Below, piece by piece: positions 52,452 to 61,634 of a stretch of DNA of 64,000 nt (position 1 is its first letter; each line of letters starts with the position of its first letter). The stretch comes from Paenibacillus sp. SZ31 (GTDB taxonomy: Bacteria; Bacillota; Bacilli; Paenibacillales; Paenibacillaceae), in contig NZ_JABBEA010000010.1 in assembly GCF_012912005.1 (NCBI RefSeq), positions 1 to 64,000 on the forward strand, written 5' to 3'. The position numbers and the translations under genes are program-made. The notes below the pieces were generated by a model, which worked only from the letters and a program-made list of their open reading frames with translations, was not told where the DNA came from and did not search any database.

Positions 52452-55400
52452 ATGGTTGATGTTAATAAGAAAAAGCCCGATGCACAGCCTGCACGCAAGC
52501 GTAGCTTTGCCCGCAGACTGGGAAGTTTCGTCAGTTGGATGGTTGTCCTTGGCTTTATGGGGGCACTATTTGTAGGCGGTGCTTTGATGGGATACGTCAG
52601 TTCCATTGTGAAAGACGAGCCTGTCCGTTCAAGGGCCCTGATTGAACAAAAAGTCAGCGAAAACTCCATCACAGGCTTTGCTTACTTTGCCGACGGCAGT
52701 CCGATCGGTCAATTACGTACGGAAGAAGACAGGCGTCCGGTCACTACGGACCAGATCCCACAAAAGGTTATTGATGCTGTCGTTTCAATTGAAGACAATC
52801 ATTTTTACGAACATAAAGGTGTAGACATGAGCGGAACGCTCCGTGCCGTGAAACAGAAAGTGCTGAAAGAATCAGTACAAACCGGCGGTAGTACACTGAC
52901 TCAGCAATTGGCGCGTCGTGTGTTTCTGAATTTGGATCGCACAGAAGATCGGAAAGTGAAAGAAATCTTGCTCTCACTCCGACTCGAACGTTTCCTGACG
53001 AAAGATGAGATCATGACAGCCTATCTGAACAAGGTTCCTTTCGGTAACGGTTCCAGCGGATATAACGTTTACGGAATCAAGGCCGCTGCTAAAGGTCTGT
53101 TCAATATTAATGATCTTGAAAAAATCAACATCGCTCAGGCTGCTTATCTTGCTGGATTGCCGCAGCTACCCTCCTCTTACTCTGCCTTTAACGGTAAAGG
53201 CGATTTTGTAGAGGAAAATTTTGACCGCGCAATCAACCGTCAGCATCTGGTATTGCGCCGTATGCTTGAACTGGGCAAAATCAATCAGTCCCAGCATGAC
53301 GAAGCTCTAGCTTTTGATATCAAAAGTTCACTCGCTCCGAAGACCATCAAGGCTTACAATACTTATCCATACCTTATGATGGAAACGGAACGACAAGCTG
53401 CACAGATTTTGATGAAACAATTGAATTCCGATACAGCTGAATCCACAGATAAAGGTACGGATGCGGACACACCTCAAAAGGAAAGTAGTGCGTTATTAGA
53501 GGAAGCTCAGACGCAACTGCGTACAGGTGGATACCGTATCTATACGACAATTAACAAAAGTATCTACAAAACGATGCGTACCATTGCGGAAGATGACAGC
53601 AATTTCTCAGCAGATGATCCTGTCAAAGGGAAAGAACAAACTGCTGCCATGCTGATTAATCACAAAACGGGTGCTATTCTAGGCATGATTGAGGGACGGG
53701 ATTTCCAGGATGAACAGATGAACTACGCAACGCAGATGGTGCGTCAGCCAGGTTCAACGATGAAACCTATTGCCGCTTATCTTCCTGCGCTAGATGAAGG
53801 TCTTGTTCAGCCTGCTTCAATTATTGATGACTCACCGATCATCTTGAAAAACGGTCCGAGCGGGTACCACATTGCAAAGAATGCCAATAACCGTTATCAA
53901 GGACTTGTCACAGCCCGGAGAGCACTGAATTATTCACTTAATATACCGGCTCTGAAGTTGTTCAATGAAGAAGTAGGTATCGACAAGGCTTGGGCATTCG
54001 CCAAGAAACTAGGAATTACTACCATTCAGAAGGAAGACTATCAGGCTCAGACAGGTGTTCTGGGAGGTCTCCAATACGGAGTAACCGTTGAAGAACTAAC
54101 TAGTGCCTACGGTGCTATCGCCAATAATGGTGTGTATAACGATTCCTACATGATTAGTAAAATTGTAGATTCCAAAGGCAACATCGTGTATAAACATGAT
54201 ACTGAACCTGTCCAAGCCTTCTCGGAGCAGACAGCATACCTGATGACCGATATGCTGCGGACCGTTATTACGGAAGGTACGGCAGATAAGGTACGGGAAA
54301 ATTACAAATATTCCAAGAGTGTGCCGATCGTAGGTAAAACGGGCTCCACTCAAAACTATGCAGATGTCTGGTTTGAAGGCTATACGCCAGATGTCACACT
54401 TGGTGTGTGGGTTGGATACAAACAGCCAGTGAATACGCTGGAAAGCAAATCACAGAGAAAACGTGCGCAGCAACTGTGGTCAAAAATCTTGAATGAAGTA
54501 ATTGATACGCAAAAAGATCTGTTCGTGACGGATTCGTTCAAAAAACCATCTGGCATCGAAACACGGACGGTATCGGCTTACAGCGGCAAATTGCCAACCT
54601 CCATGACTGACAAATTTGTTACGGATATTTTCAACAGCAAATTTGTTCCGAAGGATAGCGATGACGGCGTCGCCAAAGCCAAGTACATTACTTACAATGG
54701 TGTAAATTACATTCCGCGTGATGGAACGCCTGCGGACATGTTGAAGGAAAAAACGGTAATTAAGCGTAAAAAACCGATTTCTGATCTCATCAAGGAATTG
54801 CAAAATGCATTCTCACGCATGAGCCGACATGAGTCACTTGCTTATTACCTTCCTGAAGATGCTGATGCAGACATGCCAACACAGGTTGATCCAAGAACAG
54901 ATAACGGCAAAGCTCCTGATGCACCAGGTAACGTACGAATCTCTACCTCGGGTGACAGAGCAGTCATTACATTTAATGCCACACCTGAAAATGATGTCGT
55001 TGGTTATCGTCTGTATCGTTCTGTAAACGGTGGAGGATTCCAGAATCAGGGTCAAGTTGTCCTGACCGGTGAATCCAGATCATTCTCTGCATATGCAGCG
55101 CCAGGCGGCAACTTCGCCTTCTATGTAACCGCAGTAGATGTTGCGGGCAGAGAGTCTGCTCCTAGCGCTACCGTAAATAGTGCTGGAAGCGTAGCCCCTC
55201 CTGTGGAAGAAGAGATTAACGAGCCGATTGAAGTTCCAGGTACAGTCATTACTCCGGGAGAAACGCAGAACGATAATACGACAACGACAGCCCCAGGCAC
55301 ACCTGGTCAAGTCAGCGTATCTGCGCTCTCTCAAGGACTGCGCATTCAATGGGCTTCCAATCCAAATGCAGATAGTTACACTGTATATTACAGTGAATCG

Positions 55401-55550
55401 GGCTCGGCTCCTTACACGAAAATTGGAACAACGTCGGGAACGACCATGGATTATGGAGTGCCTGAAGCGACCAGTGGATGGTTCAAAGTATCTGCCAGCA
55501 ACAGTGCGGGTGAATCCGAACCTTCTGCAGCCGTACATTTTCAACCCTGA
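52452..55550 (+). CDS. Class A penicillin-binding protein (PBP1A) with two C-terminal FN3 domains
   Basis: A bifunctional peptidoglycan synthase of 1032 residues. A cytosolic basic head and one membrane helix (about 25-50) precede the glycosyltransferase (EDNHFYEHKGVD, TGGSTLTQQLAR, ILLSLRLERF) and the transpeptidase with STMK (Ser435), YSLN and KTG (629-631). After about residue 825 follow a linker and two fibronectin type III domains (about 828-915 and 945-1032), which may hold the enzyme in the wall. GGAGGAAG precedes the ATG. Monocistronic. Confidence 0.95.
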   Translation: MVDVNKKKPDAQPARKRSFARRLGSFVSWMVVLGFMGALFVGGALMGYVSSIVKDEPVRSRALIEQKVSENSITGFAYFADGSPIGQLRTEEDRRPVTTDQIPQKVIDAVVSIEDNHFYEHKGVDMSGTLRAVKQKVLKESVQTGGSTLTQQLARRVFLNLDRTEDRKVKEILLSLRLERFLTKDEIMTAYLNKVPFGNGSSGYNVYGIKAAAKGLFNINDLEKINIAQAAYLAGLPQLPSSYSAFNGKGDFVEENFDRAINRQHLVLRRMLELGKINQSQHDEALAFDIKSSLAPKTIKAYNTYPYLMMETERQAAQILMKQLNSDTAESTDKGTDADTPQKESSALLEEAQTQLRTGGYRIYTTINKSIYKTMRTIAEDDSNFSADDPVKGKEQTAAMLINHKTGAILGMIEGRDFQDEQMNYATQMVRQPGSTMKPIAAYLPALDEGLVQPASIIDDSPIILKNGPSGYHIAKNANNRYQGLVTARRALNYSLNIPALKLFNEEVGIDKAWAFAKKLGITTIQKEDYQAQTGVLGGLQYGVTVEELTSAYGAIANNGVYNDSYMISKIVDSKGNIVYKHDTEPVQAFSEQTAYLMTDMLRTVITEGTADKVRENYKYSKSVPIVGKTGSTQNYADVWFEGYTPDVTLGVWVGYKQPVNTLESKSQRKRAQQLWSKILNEVIDTQKDLFVTDSFKKPSGIETRTVSAYSGKLPTSMTDKFVTDIFNSKFVPKDSDDGVAKAKYITYNGVNYIPRDGTPADMLKEKTVIKRKKPISDLIKELQNAFSRMSRHESLAYYLPEDADADMPTQVDPRTDNGKAPDAPGNVRISTSGDRAVITFNATPENDVVGYRLYRSVNGGGFQNQGQVVLTGESRSFSAYAAPGGNFAFYVTAVDVAGRESAPSATVNSAGSVAPPVEEEINEPIEVPGTVITPGETQNDNTTTTAPGTPGQVSVSALSQGLRIQWASNPNADSYTVYYSESGSAPYTKIGTTSGTTMDYGVPEATSGWFKVSASNSAGESEPSAAVHFQP

Positions 55551-55567
55551 TTCAACATAGTGATCCA

Positions 55568-55611
55568 CAAAAAGCCGCACGCTCAGACCGTATCTGAGGG
55601 TGCGGCTTTTT
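55568..55611 (+). terminator. PBP1A gene terminator
   Basis: AAAAAGCCGCACGCTCAGA pairs with TCTGAGGGTGCGGCTTTTT, a long stem with a 4-base loop. Confidence 0.92.
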
Positions 55612-55631
55612 CATTTGCATTTGCAGCAGCT

Positions 55632-55673
55632 AAAAAAGCCTGCTTTCATGCCATTGGCATAAAGCAGGCTTTT
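55632..55673 (-). terminator. acsA terminator
   Basis: AAAAGCCTGCTTT...ATGCC pairs with GGCAT...AAAGCAGGCTTTT; the minus strand continues with T residues. It faces the PBP1A terminator between convergent genes. Confidence 0.85.
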
Positions 55674-55789
55674 ACAACCGATTTAAATGCGTAGAGTCAC
55701 CGTATTTGGATTCGTAGAGTATTAACTTCTTCCCTGGTCATTTGTAACGACATCGATATCCAGACATGGATGATCTTAACACTAGCTCG

Positions 55790-57514
55790 CTAGTCTTCAA
55801 TGGTGGATAGATCCCCTGCTGGCAGATCAAGCTCCCAGGCTTTCAGTACCCGGCGCATGATCTTGCCGGAACGTGTCTTGGGCAGTTTATCCTTAAACTC
55901 AATCTCACGCGGAGCAGCGTGAGCAGACAGGCCTTCTTTTACAAATCGATAAATCTCTTCTTTTAGCTCCGGGGTCGGCTCATATCCTTCACGAAGCGCT
56001 ACAAAGGCCTTGATGATCTCCCCACGTGTCACATCAGGCTTACCGATTACCCCCGCCTCTGCTACCGCAGGATGCTCCACGAGCTTGCTCTCCACCTCGA
56101 AAGGTCCGATACGCTCGCCTGACGAATTAATTACATCATCAATCCGTCCCTGGAACCAGAAATATCCTTCTTCATCCATGTAAGCAGAATCGCCAGACAC
56201 ATACCAGCCCGTAAGCCTGAAATACTCCTCGTATTTCGCAGGATTATTCCAGATCTTAGCCATCATAGATGGCCAAGGTGTTCGTATCGCCAGATTGCCC
56301 ATGCTGTACGGTGGCAATTCCTGCCCGCGATCATCAATAATAGCTGCCTCAATTCCAGGCAATGGACGTCCCATGGAGCCAGGCTTGATCGGCATTCCGG
56401 GATAGTTACAGATCAGCTGTGCACCTGTTTCGGTCATCCACCATGTATCATGAATTCGCTGACCATAGGTTTTCCAGCCCCAACGAACAACCTCCGGATT
56501 GAGCGGTTCACCGACAGACATCACGTGACGCAGACTGCTCAGATCATGCTGGGCAATCGTCTCCTCCCCTGCTCCCATCAGCATACGGAAGGCTGTTGGT
56601 GCGCTGTACCAGATGGTGACTTTGTTCTTCTGGATGGTGCTGTACCAATCTTGAGGACTGAAACGCCCGCCACGTATCACATTGGTCACTCCATTAAGCC
56701 ACGGAGCAAAGATCCCATAAGAGGTACCTGTCACCCAACCAGGATCAGCTGTGCACCAGTACACGTCATCCTCACGTAAATCCAGTACAACCTTGCCTGT
56801 ATAATAGTGCTGAATCATGGCATTCTGAACATGGTAGACCCCTTTGGGTTTACCCGTAGAGCCTGAGGTATAGTGAATTAACAAGCCATCCTCACGATTC
56901 AACCACTCCACTTCCATCTCATCCGAAGCTGCAGACATTTCTGCATCAAAATCAATGAGTCCTTCTTCAGTCTGTGTGCCGCCACCCACAATAAAGATAT
57001 GTTTGAGTTCAGGCAGTTCGGAGCGTTTGATCCGCCCCAGCAATTCCGGAGTCGTGACGAGTGCTACAGCCCCGCTATCCTCCAGCCGATCCTTCACAGC
57101 CGTTTCCATAAACGCTTCGAACAAAGGGCCCGCGATGGCTCCGGCCTTCAATATACCCAGAAGACTAAAATACAGCTCTGGGCTTCGCGGCATAAAAATA
57201 AACACACGCTCCCCTTTGGCTATGCCATATTTGCGGAGAACATTCCCGAACCGACTCGACTGTTCACTCAGATCAGCAAAGGTATAGGCCTCTTCACGCG
57301 AAGCATCACTATACAATAAAGCGGTTCTTCCGCCCCTTCCTTCCAGTACATGACGGTCAATCGCTTCATGTGCCATGTTCACTTTTCCGCTGGCGTGCCA
57401 CGTAAAGTGCCTTTCCACCGATTCCCAATCGAACCGGCTTCTCGCCTCCGTGTAATCGCCCAGGTTAGATTCGGACACAACCGTTTGCAGCATCTCACCA
57501 TGTGCTTGACTCAT
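55790..57514 (-). CDS. acsA: Acetyl-CoA synthetase
   Basis: Activates acetate to acetyl-CoA via acetyl-AMP. The 574-residue enzyme has the P-loop HYTSGSTGKPKG, the WWMTETG adenylate motif, the GRIDDVINSSGERI hinge and the acetylatable lysine in PKTRSGKIMRR. It matches the Bacillus AcsA type, shorter than the enterobacterial Acs. AAGGAGG precedes the ATG. It is divergent from acuA, whose product inactivates AcsA by acetylating that lysine; the cre site between them implies CcpA control. Confidence 0.95.
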   Translation of the reverse strand: MSQAHGEMLQTVVSESNLGDYTEARSRFDWESVERHFTWHASGKVNMAHEAIDRHVLEGRGGRTALLYSDASREEAYTFADLSEQSSRFGNVLRKYGIAKGERVFIFMPRSPELYFSLLGILKAGAIAGPLFEAFMETAVKDRLEDSGAVALVTTPELLGRIKRSELPELKHIFIVGGGTQTEEGLIDFDAEMSAASDEMEVEWLNREDGLLIHYTSGSTGKPKGVYHVQNAMIQHYYTGKVVLDLREDDVYWCTADPGWVTGTSYGIFAPWLNGVTNVIRGGRFSPQDWYSTIQKNKVTIWYSAPTAFRMLMGAGEETIAQHDLSSLRHVMSVGEPLNPEVVRWGWKTYGQRIHDTWWMTETGAQLICNYPGMPIKPGSMGRPLPGIEAAIIDDRGQELPPYSMGNLAIRTPWPSMMAKIWNNPAKYEEYFRLTGWYVSGDSAYMDEEGYFWFQGRIDDVINSSGERIGPFEVESKLVEHPAVAEAGVIGKPDVTRGEIIKAFVALREGYEPTPELKEEIYRFVKEGLSAHAAPREIEFKDKLPKTRSGKIMRRVLKAWELDLPAGDLSTIED

Positions 57515-57594
57515 GCTTGCCAGCCTCCTTCAACTCGACATTTCGATTCCCGTTATGGGTTAATTCTCATTGCCTTTGTGTTGACTGAACTTCC

Positions 57595-57609
57595 AGTTAG
57601 CGCTTACAT
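57595..57609 (-). promoter_or_regulatory. cre site (CcpA operator) in the acsA-acuA intergenic region
   Basis: ATGTAAGCGCTAACT on the minus strand fits the catabolite-responsive element consensus WTGNAANCGNWNNCW with its central CG. It is 81-95 bp upstream of acsA and about 200 bp before acuA. ccpA itself is encoded 2 kb away. Confidence 0.85.
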
Positions 57610-57762
57610 TAGTAGAGAGAACTTCTCATCATGTACTTGCTCTGCCAAACAGATGTTATCCATACTGCGATCAATTGTGAACATTTTTTGTCTACGCAAT
57701 TATAGCAAATATTTTCAATTGTCGTCTATGGCTTTTCATTTTTTTGGATTTTTGCTATAGCG

Positions 57763-57780
57763 GACTTTTTGAACAACCTC
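57763..57780. repeat. Dispersed repeat, copy 3 (half-palindrome upstream of acuA)
   Basis: GACTTTTTGAACAACCTC is identical to the right arms at 4313-4330 and 38693-38710. The left arm of the palindrome is not recognisable here. It ends 30 bp before the acuA start and is followed by an A/G-rich ribosome binding region. Confidence 0.8.
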
Positions 57781-57809
57781 AAAAAGAGGGGGAGAGAGGA
57801 GCGTGAACC

Positions 57810-58442
57810 ATGGAACATGTCAAGGAATATCATATCCGGTCCATCCTCAAGTCAGGACACCGAATTACGATTGAAGGCCCCGTGCAAGCTGAGGAGATAA
57901 CCAGTCTTGCCTTCCATCCGGATCTGGATGCCTTTCGGCGCCCAATCGAGCAACAAGAAGCATTGGCTGAGATCGCAGCATTGCCAGAAGGGCGAATCAT
58001 CCTCGCACACGAAAATGAAACGATAATTGGATATGTAACTTTTCACTATGCGGATGAATGTGAACGCTGGTCCGAGGGCAACATGACTGATTTGATTGAG
58101 CTTGGGGCAATCGAGGTTGCGGACGACTACCGCTCGCTTGGCATTGGACGTGAAATGTTGCTTACCGCTCTGGAAGATAAACACATGGAGAACTACATTA
58201 TTTTCACAACAGAATATTATTGGCATTGGGACCTCAAGGGCAGCGGACTAAACGTATGGGATTATCGTAAAATGATGGAGAAGCTGATGCAGACGATTGA
58301 CATGACCTGGTATGCAACAGACGACCCCGAAATCTGTTCACATCCTGCGAACTGTTTGATGGTGCGAATCGGAAGTCATGTGCCCATAACATCGGAAGAA
58401 CAGTTCGATCGTGTGCGCTTCCGCCATCGGTTCATGTATTAA
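57810..58442 (+). CDS. acuA: Protein lysine acetyltransferase AcuA
   Basis: A 210-residue GNAT enzyme that in B. subtilis acetylates and switches off AcsA. The acetyl-CoA loop is DDYRSLGIGREML (about 108-120), preceded by ELGAIEVA; the C-terminal half (YYWHWDLKGSGLNVWDYRKM) is the AcuA-specific part. GAGAGGAGCG precedes the ATG at 57810. acuB and acuC, which follow acuA in B. subtilis, are absent, so deacetylation would depend on a gene elsewhere. Confidence 0.93.
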   Translation: MEHVKEYHIRSILKSGHRITIEGPVQAEEITSLAFHPDLDAFRRPIEQQEALAEIAALPEGRIILAHENETIIGYVTFHYADECERWSEGNMTDLIELGAIEVADDYRSLGIGREMLLTALEDKHMENYIIFTTEYYWHWDLKGSGLNVWDYRKMMEKLMQTIDMTWYATDDPEICSHPANCLMVRIGSHVPITSEEQFDRVRFRHRFMY

Positions 58443-58475
58443 TTCAATGATCTGTTCGAAAACGACATACATAAC

Positions 58476-58538
58476 AAAAACCGCCTCTCGCAGCGTTGCT
58501 CCATAATTCATGGAACAGCTAATCGAAGGGCGGTTTTT
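58476..58538 (+). terminator. Terminator between acuA and mtnN
   Basis: AAAAACCGCC pairs with GGGCGGTTTTT, with an inner CTCCA/TGGAA pairing; followed by TTCTT. Confidence 0.85.
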
Positions 58539-58551
58539 CTTGATGTTGCCA

Positions 58552-59247
58552 TTACATATTTTCTAACATATGCTCCACAATGCGGTGTGAACGCTGCGAA
58601 GACTCCACAGTAAATTCAGCAAAGTTAACATGCGCCGAGCCATCCGCTTTATCTGACATACCACGCAGGACAACAAATGGTACACGATTCATGTAACAGA
58701 CCTGAGCGACTGCCGCCCCTTCCATTTCGGCACATGCACCGTCCATTTCAGTATATAACATGTTAACCGTATCTTTATTGGCGATAAATTGGTCTCCCGA
58801 TAACACTTTACCAATCAGGTAATTGGCTCCCTGAGCTTTACATGCCTCTTCAGCCAGCGCAATAAGCGAAGCCTCGGCACGGAATGCTGATGTCTCCTGG
58901 TAAGGAATTACCCCGCGTTCGAATCCCAGTGGCGTTACATCCATGTCGTGCTGTACACACACGGACGATATAACCATATCTCCAATGTTTAGGTCTGGGT
59001 TAACTGCACCCGCAACACCTGTGAAGATAATGCGATTAACCTGAAAACGATCAATCAAGATCTGTGTCGTAACCGCTGCGTTTACTTTACCTACACCAGA
59101 TTTACACACAACGATTTGCTTGCCAAGCCACTCGCCTGCAACGTATGTAATCCCGGTTTGTTTGACCGTCTCCAGCTGCTTCATACCTGCCAGCAAAAGC
59201 TCAACTTCCTCATCCATCGCTCCGATAATACCAATCGTTTCACGCAT
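58552..59247 (-). CDS. mtnN: 5'-methylthioadenosine/S-adenosylhomocysteine nucleosidase
   Basis: Cleaves MTA and SAH to adenine and the thioribose/ribosyl product, for methionine salvage and methyl-cycle detoxification. The 231-residue protein begins MRETIGIIGAMDEEVELLL and has FTGVAGAVNPDLNIGDMVIS, CAEMEGAAVAQV and VLRGMSDKADG with the catalytic Asp. The ATG at 59247 follows GGGGGT; the longer frame to 59289 includes the upstream terminator. Confidence 0.95.
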   Translation of the reverse strand: MRETIGIIGAMDEEVELLLAGMKQLETVKQTGITYVAGEWLGKQIVVCKSGVGKVNAAVTTQILIDRFQVNRIIFTGVAGAVNPDLNIGDMVISSVCVQHDMDVTPLGFERGVIPYQETSAFRAEASLIALAEEACKAQGANYLIGKVLSGDQFIANKDTVNMLYTEMDGACAEMEGAAVAQVCYMNRVPFVVLRGMSDKADGSAHVNFAEFTVESSQRSHRIVEHMLENM

Positions 59248-59287
59248 CTTCTGATACCCCCTGTTTTCATTATTAAACTCATTCAGC

Positions 59288-59312
59288 ACAAAAGCTCCGT
59301 CTCCGGAGCTTT
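59288..59312 (-). terminator. ccpA terminator
   Basis: AAAGCTCCG and CGGAGCTTT form a perfect 9-bp stem with loop TCTC, and TTTTGTG follows on the minus strand. Confidence 0.88.
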
Positions 59313-59367
59313 CGCATATCCACTATGTAGAGAGAATGACTTCTCCCTTTCCTGTATATATTCCCGA

Positions 59368-60381
59368 TTAAACTACATCTGCGTGACTTACAGACAGACG
59401 AAGAATCGTTTCATGTGGCAAAATAACCCGTGGGTTCTCCACATTTTCCTTCTTCATCAGCTTGGTCAGCAAACGCATTGCTACCGCGCCAAGATCGTAC
59501 ATTGGCTGAGCCACTGTCGTCAACTGAGGACGCACCATGGAAGCCATACGGATGTTATCCACACTAATAATGGAGAAATCATCCGGTACTTTCAGGCCTT
59601 CATCCTGAATGCTGTGAATGGCACCAATCGCCATTTCATCTGTTGCAGCAAAGATCGCCGACGGTTTCTTCTTCAGTCCGAGGAAATACTTCATTGCTTC
59701 CACACCTGATTCATAACGATAGTTACCGATACGTACCAGATCCTCTTGATATTCCATGCCTGCTGCTTCCAGTGCTTTCTTGTAACCTTGGAAACGAGCA
59801 TATCCATTCGCAGGATCTTGCAGTGTACCACTGATCATTGCGATTTCCTTGTGTCCATGACGAATCAAGGTGTTTACCGCGTCAAACGCAGCTGCCTCAT
59901 GGTCAATATCCACAGAAGGGAATGATCCCTTCTCATCACTCGTTGCACAAAGTACGATCGGCACAGCCGCAGACTGGAACGCCTGAATGTGTTCGTCCGT
60001 TACTGTTCCGCCCATGAAGAGCAGTCCGTCTACTTGTTTTTCAAGCAGAGTGTTAATAACACGAATTTCTTTTTCTTTCTTCTTATCCGCATTACACAAA
60101 ATAATATTGTAGTGATACATATTCGCAATATCTTCAATTCCGCGGGCAATCTCCGCGAAGGTTGAGTTCGAAATATCCGGAATAACGACCCCGACCGTGG
60201 TTGTCTTCTTGCTTGCCAGACCTCTGGCTACCGCATTTGGACGATATCCCAACCGCTCGATGGCTTCATATACTTTTTTCCGCGTTTGCGGTTTGACATT
60301 AGGGTTATTATTAACTACCCGTGATACCGTTGCCATAGACACTCCAGCTTCACGTGCCACATCATAAATGGTTACCGTCAC
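59368..60381 (-). CDS. ccpA: Catabolite control protein A
   Basis: LacI-family master regulator of carbon catabolite control; binds cre sites with HPr/Crh-Ser-P. The 337-residue protein has the HTH MTVTIYDVAREAGVSMATVS, the hinge RPNAVARGLASKKT and the periplasmic-binding-like core (FPSVDIDHEAAA, AIFAATDEMAIGA). The GTG at 60381 is the likely start: GGAGAG lies 7 bases upstream and overlaps the first ATG of the longer frame (60396). Monocistronic. Confidence 0.95.
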   Translation of the reverse strand: MTVTIYDVAREAGVSMATVSRVVNNNPNVKPQTRKKVYEAIERLGYRPNAVARGLASKKTTTVGVVIPDISNSTFAEIARGIEDIANMYHYNIILCNADKKKEKEIRVINTLLEKQVDGLLFMGGTVTDEHIQAFQSAAVPIVLCATSDEKGSFPSVDIDHEAAAFDAVNTLIRHGHKEIAMISGTLQDPANGYARFQGYKKALEAAGMEYQEDLVRIGNYRYESGVEAMKYFLGLKKKPSAIFAATDEMAIGAIHSIQDEGLKVPDDFSIISVDNIRMASMVRPQLTTVAQPMYDLGAVAMRLLTKLMKKENVENPRVILPHETILRLSVSHADVV

Positions 60382-60473
60382 AGTACTTCTCTCCATTACC
60401 AGTAAATTTTCATACCATTTTCATTAAGATTTATATTACGACAAATTTTTGCATTAATCAATTAAAATAGGCT

Positions 60474-60821
60474 TTAGGACTCACTCAAAACATTCGTAAG
60501 TGTGGCGCTAGTAATATCTGAATGGGAAGTATGCCATACAGGAATTCCCTTTTTAATCAGGATCGCCTGTGGAGATTCGTGCTTAACACCCAGCTTGTCA
60601 GCTGCTTCGTTGGATACCGAGCGATCTTCCACAACATAGATGATGCCATATTTCACTTGTTCATTGGGATTGTTCTGCAAATAATCGTTCATCTCCTGAT
60701 AAGCATTTGAGCTGATCGGGCAGCGTGTACTGTGCTTAAACAGAAGCAAGGGTTGATCCTTGGTAGCCTCCACTGCGGAGTTTAGCTGTTCAATACTTGT
60801 CATTTTAGTCATGTCAGCCAT
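60474..60821 (-). CDS. ytxJ: YtxJ, monothiol bacilliredoxin
   Basis: A 115-residue thioredoxin-fold protein with the single-cysteine motif STRCPIS (Cys34) and the cis-proline loop HESPQAIL. YtxJ/BdrC proteins are thought to act on bacillithiol mixed disulfides. The ATG at 60821 follows AAAGGAGG by about 11 bases; the longer frame to 61022 overlaps the next gene. It is placed next to ccpA, as is roughly true in Bacillus. Confidence 0.9.
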   Translation of the reverse strand: MADMTKMTSIEQLNSAVEATKDQPLLLFKHSTRCPISSNAYQEMNDYLQNNPNEQVKYGIIYVVEDRSVSNEAADKLGVKHESPQAILIKKGIPVWHTSHSDITSATLTNVLSES

Positions 60822-60943
60822 TAGATATACATCCTCCTTTACCAGGAATACCGCTATGTTGAGCGTTTTCACTCTTCGATATCTTAACAAAAAGTGCGCG
60901 AAAAAGCCAATTTTCATGAAAACAAGCATTTCACACGTCAAAA

Positions 60944-61387
60944 TTAGACAGCATTCGAGAAGTACTCCTGCCACACAAATCCCGATAATTGACTTAATCT
61001 GCGCTCCGTGGTCTCCATCCACACTGCATCTCCAGACTTCGTTGCGTACCCCATAATGTCCAACAGCAGATTAATACGTTCCTCCACCGCTTGCTGCATT
61101 CGATATTCCATCTCCCGATCCGTCGCATCCGGCCAGGCTAACAGTTGTTCATGAAACAGATCTGCCAGTTCATTCCGTTCACCAAAAGATACATCCTGCT
61201 TCACGGGTTGTTCACCCAGTGTGCTTATGCATTCTGTTAAGTCCGGCTTGACCGGTGGAAGCACTTCGTATGATACACAGTCTGTACACGCAAATACAGG
61301 AACGTTTCGAATCTCCACCTTTTTGGCGTATACCACGGTTCTTAACTCCAACTCCATTACATGTCCACATCTGCACGACTTGCGCAC
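60944..61387 (-). CDS. YgiT-type zinc-ribbon protein of unknown function
   Basis: A 147-residue protein. The first 40 residues form a zinc ribbon (CRCGH... and VPVFACTDC, four cysteines in two CxC/CxxC pairs) with the YgiT-like strand pattern; the rest is helical (DREMEYRMQQAVEERINLLL). In MqsA/YgiT a helix-turn-helix follows the ribbon, but none is clear here. The GTG at 61387 sits 6 bases after GAGGTG and is preferred to the ATG at 61393, which abuts it. Confidence 0.75.
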   Translation of the reverse strand: MRKSCRCGHVMELELRTVVYAKKVEIRNVPVFACTDCVSYEVLPPVKPDLTECISTLGEQPVKQDVSFGERNELADLFHEQLLAWPDATDREMEYRMQQAVEERINLLLDIMGYATKSGDAVWMETTERRLSQLSGFVWQEYFSNAV

Positions 61388-61634
61388 AACCATCACCTCA
61401 TTCGTTCTGTACTCTTATATAAGTACCATTCGACCTATTTCGGCTCAAATCCTGCTGCAAATGAGAGGTTGCACAAATTACCACTCCCACCAGAAGAAGG
61501 TTGTCGAATGCAGGTAGCCCTTGACTTGTAATCGCTTCCTCAAAAGTGAATATGCACTTCCATGAACTCCCACGGAGAATCTGTTACAATGAAAGACGCG
61601 ACATCCCTAATCACCACAAAAAGGAGAGATGGAT
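61388..61634. other. Divergent gap between zinc-ribbon gene and DJ-1/PfpI gene
   Basis: A 247-bp gap without a coding frame. TACAAT near 61585 is a plausible -10 for the plus-strand gene, but I see no good -35. No repeats noted. Confidence 0.4.
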
